A stretch of DNA of 23,349 bases from Reticulitermes lucifugus (GCA_026260175.1 JAKCWW010008189.1:3518-26866), one strand, 5' to 3'. Numbered from the stretch's first letter, positions 9,549-20,610 are shown. Notes: generated by a model from the sequence alone, not told the origin. Numbers and translations: made by a program.

Positions 9549-12500
9549 CACGTCAAAAATTTAGATTAATTTACATCGTGAATCATTGTCCCACAAAATT
9601 TATGCTTGCCATCAATTCTTTCGGAGATATGAATCTATGACGACAAGTTCTCTAAAAGCCCTCTGCCCGAGCTATGTAAATATTACTTTATGGTTATATG
9701 GACTGATTTGGACGACGCTTAATAAATTTATAATGAAACTTCTTGCACATTGTGTGGTAATTGTTTACGAACGTTTCGGGACAACATATCGGTCCCATTT
9801 TTACGGGTCAAGAGTCACGTCACAAATATATATTTTTAAGGTCGGTTACACACAAGATAAATTTGTGTTGTGTGTGACTGAATTGGATAAAATTTGAAAT
9901 CATTAGTATGGCTATATTTTCATTTCGATTACAGTGAAACCAGTCTGTCGCAGTCACATGGTTCTGAGTCATTAGAGACTAAAAGAATGTTCTGTAGAGT
10001 GGATTTAGGACATGCGTGTGTGAGGACGCATCCCCAAATTATCCCAGTAATAATATGAACCTTCTAAGGTCACAAAATATTAGCTAAATCCGACTTGTTC
10101 ATTTGTGCTTTCGAAGTGCCGAGCCATGAAAAATGATGTCTTCATTACACAGCCAGCGTCCCTAACAATGATCTGTGAAACACTTGATTTATTTTAATTT
10201 GTTGTCAGAAAATTTGAAGATACGTTTTATGACAATATTCTACTTTGATAGCAATGCTTGATTACATTCAGCACCTCTACGAAAATTGTATAAATGAAAA
10301 AGTATCGTTTGTAAAGAGTGCATTTTGATACATTATTGGAAGACATATCACAGTTTATAACTTCCCCCGAAATGGTAGAAAATTGGAGCCCTATTTAACA
10401 GAAGGAATGATGTAGCTTGGACGAATCTGGCTGAATGACTGTTTATGCTCCCCATGTGCAACAGCTAAATTTATTATGCTAAGCCTTCTGTAACGTGATG
10501 TCAAATATTACTACAGAGACAAGCTTTCTAAACCCCCTTTTCTTATAGCTAAAGCTGTAACATGGTATAGAAAATGCACCTACTCTGCTATTCGAAATTA
10601 TGGGTTAGGTATTGCATATGAAGTAGCCAATTAATAGCAGACCATATCAATAACGGTCAATAACTGTCCCAAACACTAAGCATGTGTTACTGGAAGATGA
10701 AGATGCAAAACGTTGGACTCTACTTTGTACTCAAACTCGGTCAGTAAAAACAGCATATCCTTTTCATAACAAAATAAATATTTAACAGTACTCACCTTCC
10801 CACAAGAACACAATCGTAACTCAGAAAACAATCATTGTGTAGATGGAAAAAAGGAGGTAACTCGTGAAGCCTCCTGAGCCACAGCAGCACAGTCAAAATA
10901 GTACTAACAGCAGTAAGGGAGAAAAATTATTAAGCCTTGTAACAATCAGAATTTTAGTATTACATATAATGAGACTTAAGCATAATGAAATTTTGTTCTG
11001 AAGCTAGTATTCTGTGTCCACCACAAATTTAATGGCATATTAGAGAGGACAAGTTAGTAACTTGATATTTAATTTCAGTAAAAAATATAAATTTATGCCT
11101 ATATGAAAAACTTCGCTAAATTTATAGGCCCCACTTTTCTCAAAGCTCTAAATTCCTAGATATTTTATTAATAAAATTAGAAAACGTTTAAAGCTGAATT
11201 GTAATTATATGTAAGTTTACTACTTAATGCAACATTTTTAAACTTTTCTTTAGCCCACACGGTGCTTTTGCCTACAAATCAAAAAGTCATCACACATTAT
11301 TTCCATTAACAACAGTCATGGTACTTTGCAGTGGAGACTGGTTGTGTCCTGTGACGTAGGAACTGAAATATAATTTATACATTTCGTAAAAATTCTGCCT
11401 AAAAGGATAAAATCGTAAAATAAATAAACAATTTAAACAGGCGTGCGTAAGACTAACTAACTAAGAAAATAAATATCCTTGAAAAATTTATGTCACTGCT
11501 CTAGTCACGAAATTTGCTGCCTGCTTGTAATCCGACATTTCATCACAAAACCGTAAGCATAACTCCTCCTATGCCTAAGAAGATACGTCGCAACAATAGA
11601 TCCATAGGAAATCGTATGCTTACATTTTTTTCACTTTACTACTTATGCTTCGGAATTAATTAGCCTTTTATCGCACAATGGTGAATAACTATGCGAAAAC
11701 ATGCTGTGCGTGTAACAGTAAGAGCTCTTATTTATTTGTTTCTCACAAATTACACAATAAACTGCGACTTTATTCTTTCCCTGAACAGCATTAACCAATT
11801 TATCTTCAAAAAGGAGGGGTTCTGTGTTCTGTGATTTGGGAACTGAGGCTTTATATATTATTCAGGTGGATTTCAGGCTACACATGATTAATACGAGCCA
11901 TCATAAACAACTATTTGCTGGGACCAAAACGTGTAAAGATATTTAAAAAGCATCATGTGAACTGGGCCTATATTGGCGTCACACAAAATTGGCAGAATTT
12001 CCTTTTACATATACATTGTATTGTAGACGCATTCCCAAAGTTTACATAAATTATTCTCTGTAATTGAAACATAACCCTTAAAGAAGGTAAGGCTCAGATA
12101 TTTCAAACAACGTAATGGATATAAATTTTAATGCATATTCTTTTAGGCCTACACAGGTACAAAGAGGAGTAGGTAATATGAAGAGAGAAATATTGTGTTA
12201 TTTCAGTTAGTTAATATTCAGATAGTAGTAGTCAACTTCATTCAGTAGGCAACAGATGTCATCCTGCAATATATAAGGATACCTGACAAAGTTATTTCTC
12301 TTGCCGAGAACAACTCAGGCTTTCCAAATCCTTATTATATTTCCTTCTAAATATATAATTTCTATTATTTATATAGTAAAAACTGAATAAATCAGAAGCA
12401 GGACACTCCTGCAATGCTTCTAGTTATAGGATCATTTGTTGGATGTGACTGTGTAATTTGGTACTGTAATTGGAGCTTGGCCATATATTAGAAGCAGAAG

Positions 12501-15065
12501 TTTTTGTCAAAGCATAATTTTACGAAAGCTGGGTACTACAAAGTGGGTGACTGTAACGAATACCTCACTTTTTCTTCTGTTTTTTTGGTACAAAGCAGTG
12601 AAATATGCAAGTAGCCTTTAAAGATGTTCCTAAAGTACCAGGATTTTGTAATCACATTTCTTCACTTATTTAGTACGGTAGGAAAAAATTTTGTTTTTGT
12701 GGGTAATATTCAATGTCATAAGGACCGTCTATTCCATAAGGCACAACCAAGTAAGGTACTAGGTTACACTCTGTAAATGTTATTAACCGATTGCAAACTA
12801 TAGATATGGTTAAATGTAATAACTATGTAACACTTTTAAACTCTATCTTTTTAGAGCTTTAATAACTAATTAGTTTCTAGATGCCCTATTGCTCTCCTTA
12901 TTTCATGTTAGCCTGCTACATATCTCGTGAAAAAGAAATTAATTTCAGGATCATTAACTTCCCTTTTTGTAGCCTTATATTGTATTCAAAGAAACATAAA
13001 ATTTTCTAATGAAGTATTAATAATTATCTTGGTTATGACTCGAATTTTTTAACAAATTTAGAAAAACGGAAGAGTGTTATATACTAACTAACCCCTTTAC
13101 CCCTAAACCATACAAGGCCTATCTACTACAGCGCTTTCCGTTGAAAATGCAAATATCTTCAAGTCGCTGATTTAGGTTTAGTGTTCATGAGCAAAGACAT
13201 ATGTTTGTAAAAGAAAAAATTTAATGTCCATATTGAGAATAAGAGATTAAGTTATTTGAAGTTGGAATCAAGAAGGATGACAGGTGAAAGAAAAAAGTGG
13301 AACTGAGCTATAGGACTGCGATGTTACGAGACACTTCTGCTCGAATTTGTTATTCATGATAGTGATAAGAATGTCGTCACATGGATTGCAATATTAATCA
13401 TCAACAGAAGAACTCTTCACTTTATTACTCTGTTCAGTATCATCTCTTCATTAGAGTCAGAATACGTCTGGTTGTCATTGATATTTACTTTAACACTAAT
13501 TGTCTCAAAGTGTGACTTGGTAACTTTAAGCGCTATCAAAAGGAAATGTAAAATGCTGAGAGCAAAACTTGATAGCCACTGATTGGTAACTTATAGCCCT
13601 TATAACCCGACAACAGCTGCTACGCAGCAAATAGCTGTTACTCACAGATTTTCCTCATTTTTAGTACAGTAGTGTAATCTGAATCAAAACTGTTGTTGAT
13701 AACAACCGTAAGTCCTTGACGTTAGAGAATATTTAGTGCAGCAATCGGCAGTATTTAATCTTCACTCAACATAATAAAACCTACTCGAATATATGCCGTC
13801 TTGATTACTTCCCTTCAATAAATTAGACTACCTAGCCCTATTGTCATAGAATTTTGAGAGGGTTTGTACTTTGGAATTTGCTAGAGGGTGGAGAGAAGTT
13901 CTCCCATTGGTTGAAACAGACAATGGAATCCTAATGGACGAGCTGAAATGAAGTTTCTGAATGGTCGTAACTCGAAGCAATAAAAGTGCCATGCTCAGAG
14001 CACCCAGCACGGTACATACTAGGGTACATACAAAATTGCACCGTGTCTACATATAAATGAAAAAAGATAAAACACATTTTGCATTCAGGGGATGGTCATA
14101 TTCCTCTTAAATGTCCTTATAAAGTTTTAAAATTCCATACTAGGTGTGTACCAACGTGGATCATTCTGTCTTACTATGGGGAGGATTGCCGTAATTTTCA
14201 ATGTAGCTCAAGATTATACGTATATGTTATAAAATTTTTAATGTAATATTAAACACTTCGACATTAAAATTCCCTTATTTTTGAGTTGGAACGTCTCCTT
14301 TGTTTTTGTTCTTTCACCGAAGATGTAAATTTTCTCAGAAACCTGGAATAAAAAGAATTATAACTTACAAAATTACAACTCATAAAAATTGTATCAATTC
14401 TAACTGATCCCTTGTGTGCAAATATTCTAGTAACAAACACTGACACTAAAATTATTCAGTGATACAGTCTAGAATAACCACAGGTTTCAGATGTAAATTT
14501 CTCTGTTTTCGTTTTTCCTAAACATTTCTCAGTATCAAAACAAAGTTTCTTTTCACAATTGACTTATGCCCTTAAACACGATTTTTCCGTGTCTTCTATT
14601 GCTCCTGCTACAGACATTTCAACGTTTATTAGCACCACAAAATTTCGTGCATTCATAAAACAGGTGTCCTATCTTGAATTGAAATTGTGTATCAGTAGCT
14701 TTAGCATCTATAATATCTGTGTCGAAAATTTCTGTTACGAATAAGGTCACATGTATATGCACATGCCGAAAGTGACACTAAGGAAGAAACGTAATGATTA
14801 AGGAAGACAATTACTTATTACGAGTATTTACCCACATAATTTAGATTATTTTAGCAACAGGATAAATACGTTTTTGTCAACTGAACCTTCCACAACATTG
14901 GGATTACTTTCAGAATAAGGCTATAGGATCTTGATAAAAGTTTATATGAATGAAACTCCTAGGGATGTTTGGCGATCTAGTTTAATACATGTATATTAAT
15001 GAGTCCAACAAAATACACTTAGACGTAATTATGCTATATTAACATTACACACACACAATTATAAT
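9549..15065. other. Long unannotated AT-rich stretch
   Basis: No gene was recognised over about 5.5 kb. Points seen: an imperfect inverted repeat at 9846-9877 (16-base arms, three mismatches, arms rich in ACACACAA/TTGTGTGT); a loosely repeated segment around 11342-11370 and 11820-11848 sharing CTGTGA and GGAACTGA; one TAGGCCTA at 12144; and (AC)n at about 15046-15057. Open frames at 9586-9897, 13828-14010 and 14559-14744 show no recognisable domain. Confidence 0.4.
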
Positions 15066-15105
15066 CTCCTACATGTTTCGGCCCATTTGGGCCATCATCA
15101 AGGAG
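15066..15105 (-). ncRNA. Hammerhead-ribozyme-like motif, copy 1
   Basis: On the minus strand the order is: outer stem CTCC/GGAG (perfect), TTGATGA (hammerhead core CTGANGA with C changed to T), one extra T, stem GGCCC/GGGCC, GAAA, a tiny AC-AT-GU hairpin, and A before the outer stem closes. This is the order of a type I hammerhead with minimal stem III, the form known from Penelope-like elements. The extra T and the changed core C argue against activity. It may be a remnant of a retroelement terminus. Confidence 0.4.
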
Positions 15106-15727
15106 ATAACAGATAAAAATAAACTCATAAAACATTTGTATATACCGTAAATAGACAATGCAGCTTATAGCAGCAGTAGCAGTAGGCTAAACATATACAG
15201 TATTAGTAAAAACTTAGAGAATTAAAATTGAAAAAGTGGATTCAATATTTGCATATAAAATTTCAATGCAATGTAAAACTTTTGCATTCTAACATTACTC
15301 AAATTTCTACAATCCGATTCTATGAATGCAGGCCTGTCGATTTTGAATTACGACGTATGTTGTCTAGGTGAACACATATACGTTTGCTCACATATTTCAA
15401 GTGGGAAGTTAGATGACCTTTCATTGAATTAGGAAAGTAAATTGTAGAATTTTTATTTTATAATAATTTTTCGTAATTGTTTGTAGATTCATCCAAGAGA
15501 CCCCTTTTCTACGATTGGAACACTCTGTCTCATTTAAGAAGCCACATAAATCGAGCAACTGAAGCCTATTTTGCAGTATAAACTAACATTTGTGTAGACC
15601 TAGTTATATTCTGAAAGGGGTTACAGTCCTGACGCCCAAATACACCTTTAGGCAAGAGTACTAACAACGTTGATCCCATTATGGTGTTTTTGCACCGCAC
15701 CTCATAGCCTTTGGTGTTGTAGAGCGT

Positions 15728-15763
15728 TCAGAGGAATTTGCTACCTCCATCTTCAGGATCGAA
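15728..15763 (+). repeat. Short dispersed repeat, copy 1 (SEEFATSIF)
   Basis: GAGGAATTTGCTACCTCCAT and flanks recur at 16658 and 19346 in the same orientation. In one frame it reads ERSEEFATSIFRIEDD; the other copies read TEELAVSVFMIY and SEEPTVSISHRK. Differences between copies often fall at third positions or are conservative, which suggests a fragment of a once-coding mobile element. The family is not identified. The GC-richer surround, about 15600-15890, may belong to the same element. Confidence 0.45.
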
Positions 15764-16254
15764 GACGATAGGGAGGGAAAGTGCTATGATTGTATTTGTT
15801 GGCTTCCTTTCTGACTCCCGGGAAGGACAGAAAGGACTAGTGTCCCATTTGTTCCAGGAATCAGTATGCAGGCTGACGATATTAACAGAAGAAAATAGAT
15901 CGTAGTTAATCTATAAAAGCAAGATGGCACCACCTGCTGTAACACTAAGAAACCTTGCATTTCTAGACAGTGTGTTTTTGTGTTTCAAATGATTCTCAAG
16001 GTAACGACTACTTCTCGAAACATTATTTTACCTATTAATCTCTATAAAGGACCCAACCTCTCTTCTCTGTTAGGTAGGAACTCTATGTGTTCGTGTGTTT
16101 TATATAATTAAGTACATACTAATTTAGATGCATGCCAGTCATCGAAGAGTTAAAATAGAAAGGATATGGCGATGAAATTGAAGTGATGTAGCAAAAATAA
16201 TAATTCCCAAGTACATAACTAGGCTTATGGATCATTATAATTATCCAGTGTTAG

Positions 16255-16647
16255 TTTCCTCCGGTACGTGAGATACGTTTCACTAGGACAACCTCCACTG
16301 AAATTTGGAATCGGTGCCGTACGTGTTATACTGCGTCGTATCAACATAAATGTAGCCAGGCTGTATTTATTGCTAAAAAGGGAAGTATACCAGCGGACCT
16401 AAAGCGGGCACAGAGCAAGGGCTCGCGCTACTTAAAAAGAATTACCCTGTATGATAATTTAACTTATGACAAACGCAGTGTCTTGAATTCTAAGCAGCAA
16501 CGGATGAGCCTAAATGACCTTTGGTTTAACATAGTAATTTTAACTCAGCAAATTTTATGCGTGAATGTCTCTCTAATTTATAATAACGTAGGTTCAAGTA
16601 TTCTTGCTTGTCTCTTGATGTGTTACGCCATGTCGAACAGTAAATAG
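16255..16647 (+). other. 130-codon open frame without an early start codon
   Basis: The frame runs from just after a TAG at 16252-16254 to a TAG at 16645-16647 with no interruption. That is unusually long for this base composition, but not beyond chance in 23 kb. It has no ATG until late (in KQQRMSLND). Visible stretches include EIWNRCRTCYTASYQHKCSQ and KGSIPADLKRAQSKGSRYL. It could be an exon, a transposon remnant or chance. No family is recognised. Confidence 0.2.
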
Positions 16648-16657
16648 TTACTGACAT

Positions 16658-16693
16658 CACGGAGGAACTTGCTGTCTCCGTCTTCATGATCTA
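16658..16693 (+). repeat. Short dispersed repeat, copy 2
   Basis: GGAGGAACTTGCTGTCTCCG at 16661-16680 aligns with the copies at 15731 and 19350 and is in the same orientation. It reads TEELAVSVFMIY in the frame equivalent to the other copies and continues into a 72-residue open frame (16686-16904) that I do not recognise. Confidence 0.45.
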
Positions 16694-16904
16694 CAAGCCA
16701 AAGATCGGAATCCTTCAACAACACCGCTGGGAGAACTTAAAATCTCGTAATTATAAACTACCTTACAAATGTAAATACAGAGGTGAGCACCTAAGTCTAA
16801 CTTTATATAGACTACGTGCGAGAAAATTTGTAGGTAATTACAGATTTTTGCATTTGTTGGGGAAATGTTTCCTGATTATGACTACAGAGAGTCGAAGTAT
16901 GTAA

Positions 16905-17700
16905 GGCATACATTTGAGAGAAATTTGTTATGATATGCGTTGGTTATCAAATTAATATGAGATCCTATATTTAGTGTATTGCGATATAAATGTATGGATT
17001 CAAATTTGAAAGTACAGAAAACCTCACTTCAGTATCACGATTTACTCCTGTTACACTTGTTTTCAGAAATTTGCTGGGGGAGTGCACCAAATCAGAGGTC
17101 ACTTGGCTGTATAAATGAGAGACAATGCACCTTATTAGGCTAAACGTTGGTCTTATTAATAAATGGAAATTCATTTTCATTAGCAAATGTATGGAACAAA
17201 GCGTAAATGTCTAATTCAGTTTTATATCTGTTGCAGACCAGCTTCTTAGGGCTTAACTGCTTTATAATAATTCCTCAATATTGATAAGTTTAACTTCAGA
17301 ACTGAAAGATGTAAGAATGTGGCCCTTGGCTCTTCCCCCTTAATAGATGATCGGAAGCGAGGAAGTTTTCCTCAAACAAAACAATGGCTGATGAAGATAT
17401 TTAGTGGTGTTTACGGCACTAATACCTGGGATAATGTTCCGTTCTTAGGTCAGTGTTTCAAACTGATTGCATTGCACATGTACTGGAGAAACCTTGTATT
17501 GCAGGCCAGTAAGAAAAACATCAATTGATGAAGTGACACTGAAGTCAACACAAGTGTAAGCAGTGCAGACGTATGACTGCTGTTGCTGCGTTAGGCGCGG
17601 CAGAACCTTATAGTCTAAGGCTGGAAGACACTTGTAAGAATGACTTCAATCATGTAGTTCTACTGAAGATGCAGGTACACTTACAGGACCACCCTTAAAC
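16905..17700. other. Unannotated stretch before the LINE fragment
   Basis: No element was firmly recognised. A frame beginning at 17573 (MTAVAALGAAEPYSLRLEDT) is in phase with the LINE remnant that follows and is separated from it by one stop, so it may be part of the same decayed element. The 69-residue frame at 17319-17528 has no recognisable motif. Confidence 0.35.
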
Positions 17701-17701
17701 G

Positions 17702-17965
17702 GTGTTCAGATATACAGAATTCTTTGCTCAACACAGCATTCTTGAAGAAATTAAGCGCAGATTAAATCAGGCGATTATTTGCTACCATTATTTTCTAGAT
17801 CTGTTGTCTTCGTGTTTATTAACGGACATCATAAAGATTAAAATGAAAAGAACTATAATTTTGTCTGTTGTTTTTATGGGGGTAAAACTTGGGATCTCAC
17901 ATTAAAGGAAGAACGAAGATTAAGGGTGGCTGACAACTTGATGCATAGAATTTTATATTGCTTTC
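17702..17965 (+). pseudogene. Decayed LINE reverse transcriptase C-terminal part (RTE-like)
   Basis: The translation VFRYTEFFAQHSILEEIKRR followed by LNQAIICYHYFLDLLSSCLL and MKRTIILSVVFMG matches the region just after the polymerase domain of common arthropod non-LTR elements. Those typically read FKYLG...EEIKxRL...ACYxSVxxLLSSxLLSK...TIILPVVLYGCETW. A frameshift near 17885 restores the expected continuation, TWDLTLKEERRLRVADNLMH, ending near RIL. The clade is probably RTE-like. Upstream catalytic motifs (YxDD) were not found, so this is a fragment with at least one frameshift. It cannot encode an active enzyme. Confidence 0.75.
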
Positions 17966-18030
17966 ACCGTGCATTTTCACTCATTATTCAGTAACCAACA
18001 AAGGCACAAACATAAACTACTTTATAGTTT

Positions 18031-18078
18031 TTATTAATTATTTATTATTATTATAATTATTATAATTTATTAATTATC
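18031..18078. repeat. AT-only low-complexity tract
   Basis: This is a run of almost only A and T built from TTA/ATT units, immediately left of the second hammerhead-like motif. On that motif's strand it lies just downstream, where an insertion tail or AT-rich target would be expected. Confidence 0.7.
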
Positions 18079-18086
18079 GATGCATT

Positions 18087-18124
18087 CCCCTACACGTGTT
18101 TCGGTCCGTAGACCATCTTCAGGC
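18087..18124 (-). ncRNA. Hammerhead-ribozyme-like motif, copy 2
   Basis: On the minus strand: CTGAAGA (an exact match to the CTGANGA core), an extra T, stem GGTC/GACC with a TACG loop, GAAA, then ACACGTGT giving a very short stem III, A, and GGGG. The outer stem is weak: only one or two pairs with the preceding bases. Among the three copies it has the best core but the poorest stem I. Confidence 0.4.
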
Positions 18125-18338
18125 GGTAACAAGCTACTACACTTCACATCGCATGTTTAATGTGCCGAAGAACACACTTGTCTCAGAAGTAAGTTATCAA
18201 ACATTCGAATTTGTAAAATATGTAAAACTGTATAGTAGCATATAATTTGATCGTATAAGTTAAAGTCAAAATTCAAAATAGCAGCGTTGTCACTAGATAC
18301 ACAGAATCATGGTATTGTATATGCTGGTGATTATAAGC

Positions 18339-18412
18339 GTGTTGTTACGCATGCTGTTGTGTGGAGTGGTACAAGCTTGTACCACTCCACACAACAGCAC
18401 GCGTAACAACAC
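18339..18412. repeat. Near-perfect 74-bp palindrome without spacer
   Basis: Arms 18339-18375 and 18376-18412 are reverse complements over 37 bases with one mismatch (A at 18351 against C at 18400) and meet at AAGCTT. In a minus-strand transcript the mismatch becomes a U-G wobble, so that RNA would be paired along the whole arm apart from the tight turn. Pairing stops at 18338/18413. No coding content was seen. It may be a foldback element, a terminal piece of a larger element shared with the motif at 18087, or an assembly artefact. Confidence 0.9.
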
Positions 18413-18684
18413 ACAAACTGAAAGTAGCTAGGAAATTGGCTTAAACACTGTGAAGCCAAATGCTGGGAACTGGCCTTAAATGGGTTTTAAAAATAAAGAG
18501 ACTTCATAAGCAATTATCATGCGCATCAATAGGTCTATGAAATGTGGTATGCAAAATTCATTCCATTCAGTATTCATGCTTAATGTAATTATTTTTTCCT
18601 TCCATCATTTTTATATATACTTAGTAAAATAAAATGATATTCCTTTACCATTTAACTTTTTACAAAGCTACTTTTATACCTAAG

Positions 18685-18840
18685 AAGTTGGTGCACGTAC
18701 TAATAGCTCTGACTTGTATGCGAGAAGGCTGGTTTCGAATTTTGGACGGGGCGTGTGCTCTGCTGAATGAGGATTATCATAGTTAGTTCATGCAGGCAAA
18801 TTCAGGGTCACAGTCGCTCCCTTCCAAAACCGCTCGAAAT
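18685..18840 (+). repeat. Decayed tRNA-like SINE (tentative)
   Basis: TTGGTGCACG, AGCTCTGACTTGTATGCGAG and GGTTTCGAATTTTGG follow each other with the spacing of a tRNA A-box, anticodon arm and B-box (consensus GGTTCGAATCC), then a GGGGC word. Sequence downstream to about 18840 looks like a SINE body but matches none of the others here. The tail and target duplication are not visible. Confidence 0.4.
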
Positions 18841-18960
18841 TATAATTCAGTAAACATCTTACCGTTGCACGCTATAGTATGGGATACATACCGTACAATA
18901 AGCAGCCATTAAATAGTGCACACTACACACTTGTATGTATGCGTGATTATATTTGTAAAG

Positions 18961-18980
18961 TTATTTATTTATTTATTTAT
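18961..18980 (+). repeat. (TTTA)n microsatellite
   Basis: TTATTTATTTATTTATTTAT is a tetranucleotide run. Its right end overlaps the target-site duplication of the adjoining SINE, so the run was part of the insertion target. Confidence 0.9.
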
Positions 18981-18988
18981 TTCATTTT
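18972..18988 (+). repeat. Left target-site duplication of SINE family B
   Basis: TTTATTTATTTCATTTT matches TTTATTTACTTCATTTT at 19271-19287, with one mismatch in 17. Confidence 0.8.
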
Positions 18989-19270
18989 GGACCGGGATAG
19001 TGTAGTCGGTATAGCAACTCCCGGTTGGACGGTCCGGGGATCGAATCCCGGTGGGGACGAGATTTTCCGCACCCGTCCAGACCGACCCTGGGGCCCACCC
19101 AACCTCCTATAAAATTGGTACCGGGTCTTTTTCTCGGGGGTAAAGCGGCCGGGGCGTGGAGTTGACCACCCACTCCTATCTAGTGCCGGGGTTAAAGAAA
19201 GAGTAGAGCTATACCTCTACTCCCCCTCTGGGCCTTCATGGCCTGTTCTAGGGAGAACTTTACCTTTACC
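18989..19270 (+). repeat. Full-length tRNA-derived SINE, family B
   Basis: It begins GGACCGGGATAGTGTAGTCG (A-box-like), then GTCCGGGGATCGAATCCCGG, a T-arm with a perfect stem and B-box. The GC-rich body includes CCTATAAAATTGGTACCGGG, GGCCGGGGCGTGG and GGGCCTTCATGGCC, and the element ends in a short (CTTTAC) repeat tail. A 17-bp target-site duplication flanks it on both sides, which fixes its ends and shows LINE-mediated insertion. Open frames across it on both strands are not genes. It is the best-preserved mobile element here. Confidence 0.9.
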
Positions 19271-19287
19271 TTTATTTACTTCATTTT
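19271..19287 (+). repeat. Right target-site duplication of SINE family B
   Basis: TTTATTTACTTCATTTT pairs with the left copy at 18972-18988 and differs by a single T-to-C change. Confidence 0.8.
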
Positions 19288-19345
19288 ACGGACATATTAG
19301 GTTAAGCCTATCACAGCGATTAGTCTTGTATGTAGTTTCGTACGT

Positions 19346-19372
19346 TTCAGAGGAACCTACTGTCTCCATCTC
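19346..19372 (+). repeat. Short dispersed repeat, copy 3
   Basis: TCAGAGGAACCTACTGTCTC aligns with the copies at 15728 and 16658 and translates to SEEPTVSISHRK in the equivalent frame. It is the shortest of the three; similarity ends near 19372. Confidence 0.4.
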
Positions 19373-20295
19373 ACATAGAAAATGAATTTCTCAGCTCTGT
19401 GAGACTGGTACATGAGAAAGGCGTTGGGAATCAACTGATAGCTAATCTTTTATAATAGGCACAACCAGGTAAATATTTAAAGGTTTGTGAAAAGGTGTGC
19501 TATTTACCTAACGCACATACTAGAATTTTCTGTTGACTTACTTTGGTTACAAAGCACAGCACTTCAGAAACCGTGTTAAAATGGAAGCAGACAGGGAATC
19601 ACTGAGGCCTAGTGCTGTGGTATTTGTCGCATTCACTTGCTCATTATCATTTACCATTAGTTTAGCCTACCACCCTCCTTATTGAATATTATAACCTTGA
19701 AAGCCGACACTATACAATATTATTTCTCAGCTTGGTTTCACCCATTGCTTGAACATACTCAGTATGTGAATTTGATTTCAGGAAGGAAAAAAATGCTTGT
19801 TTTATTGGGCAAGAGGTCTAAAATTTAATCCATACTGTAGATCGAAAAATACATTTCGGTTACGGTTAAGTACATAGTCTAGACAGGTAAACATGAGGCT
19901 TTACCAAGAGAAAACAGAAAACTTTTACTTTTCAATGAAATACTAAATGAAAGAAAGCTCGCTATCAGATGTGGCATTTCTATTACAACAGCGCTGAGCG
20001 GCCATTTTCTTGTCATTCCATCTCTGAGCTTCCTTCTTCATTTCAAGCCCTCTTCCCTGTTCCCTTTACTATCTAATAACGGCATCCACTTTTACGAGAC
20101 CATAGCAGTCATATTCCCCAGGATGCTTGCAATTTCCCCTCCACGTCCAACATATATTACAGCTCTGACGAAGCTACAAAAGTTAATTACATAAGCCGAG
20201 GCCTTCTCTAATATTATCGACGTTACGTAGCGTTAGTGAAAATACAGTCGCTGTCACAGTAAAGTTGCAAGTAAACCTAAACACAGACCAAAAAG

Positions 20296-20320
20296 TAATA
20301 AATAAATAAATAAACAATAA
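20296..20320. repeat. (AAAT)n microsatellite
   Basis: AGTAATAAATAAATAAATAA is an A-rich tetranucleotide run about 100 bases left of the reversed family B SINE relic, close to where that element's 3' end would be. Confidence 0.8.
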
Positions 20321-20422
20321 AATTAAATCCAAATATTCTAGAAATCGTGACTAATTTTACGCAGAAATAACTCGTCTAAAAATAATAAATATTAAACCGT
20401 AGAAGTAAAGTTGTCATTGTAC

Positions 20423-20610
20423 ATGCCATGAAGGCCTACTGGGATGTACAGGCGGCCCCACTCACCCTTAACCTCAGCAGCACTGGATGGATGTGAGTGG
20501 TCACCTTCACACCCCGCCATTTATCATCGGCTAAAATGCCCTTTGTGCCAATTGAATAAAAGGCTGGTTTGGCCCCAGAGCCGGTATGGTCGCCTTGATG
20601 AAGGAAAAAT
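20423..20610 (-). repeat. Old headless copy of SINE family B
   Basis: Compared with the reverse complement of 18989-19270, the order of shared blocks is CCATGAAGGCC, GTGAGTGGTCA (family B GTGGGTGGTCA), CTTCACACCCCGCC, CCAATTGAATAAAAGGCTGG (CCAATTTTATAGGAGGTTGG), GGCCCCAGAGCCGGTATGG (GGCCCCAGGGTCGGTCTGG) and GGAAAA. Divergence is clear, so the copy is old. The tRNA-like head is not visible to the right. The 95-residue plus-strand frame at 20444-20731 is a by-product of this repeat, not a gene. Confidence 0.75.

Noticed and set aside
9846..9877. Imperfect inverted repeat that might be a transposon terminus
   Set aside because: Three mismatches in 16-base arms of simple ACAC/TGTG composition; no partner copy or target duplication in the window.
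11342..11848. Loosely repeated segment pair sharing CTGTGA...GGAACTGA
   Set aside because: Similarity covers only about 25-30 bases with several mismatches; it could be chance.
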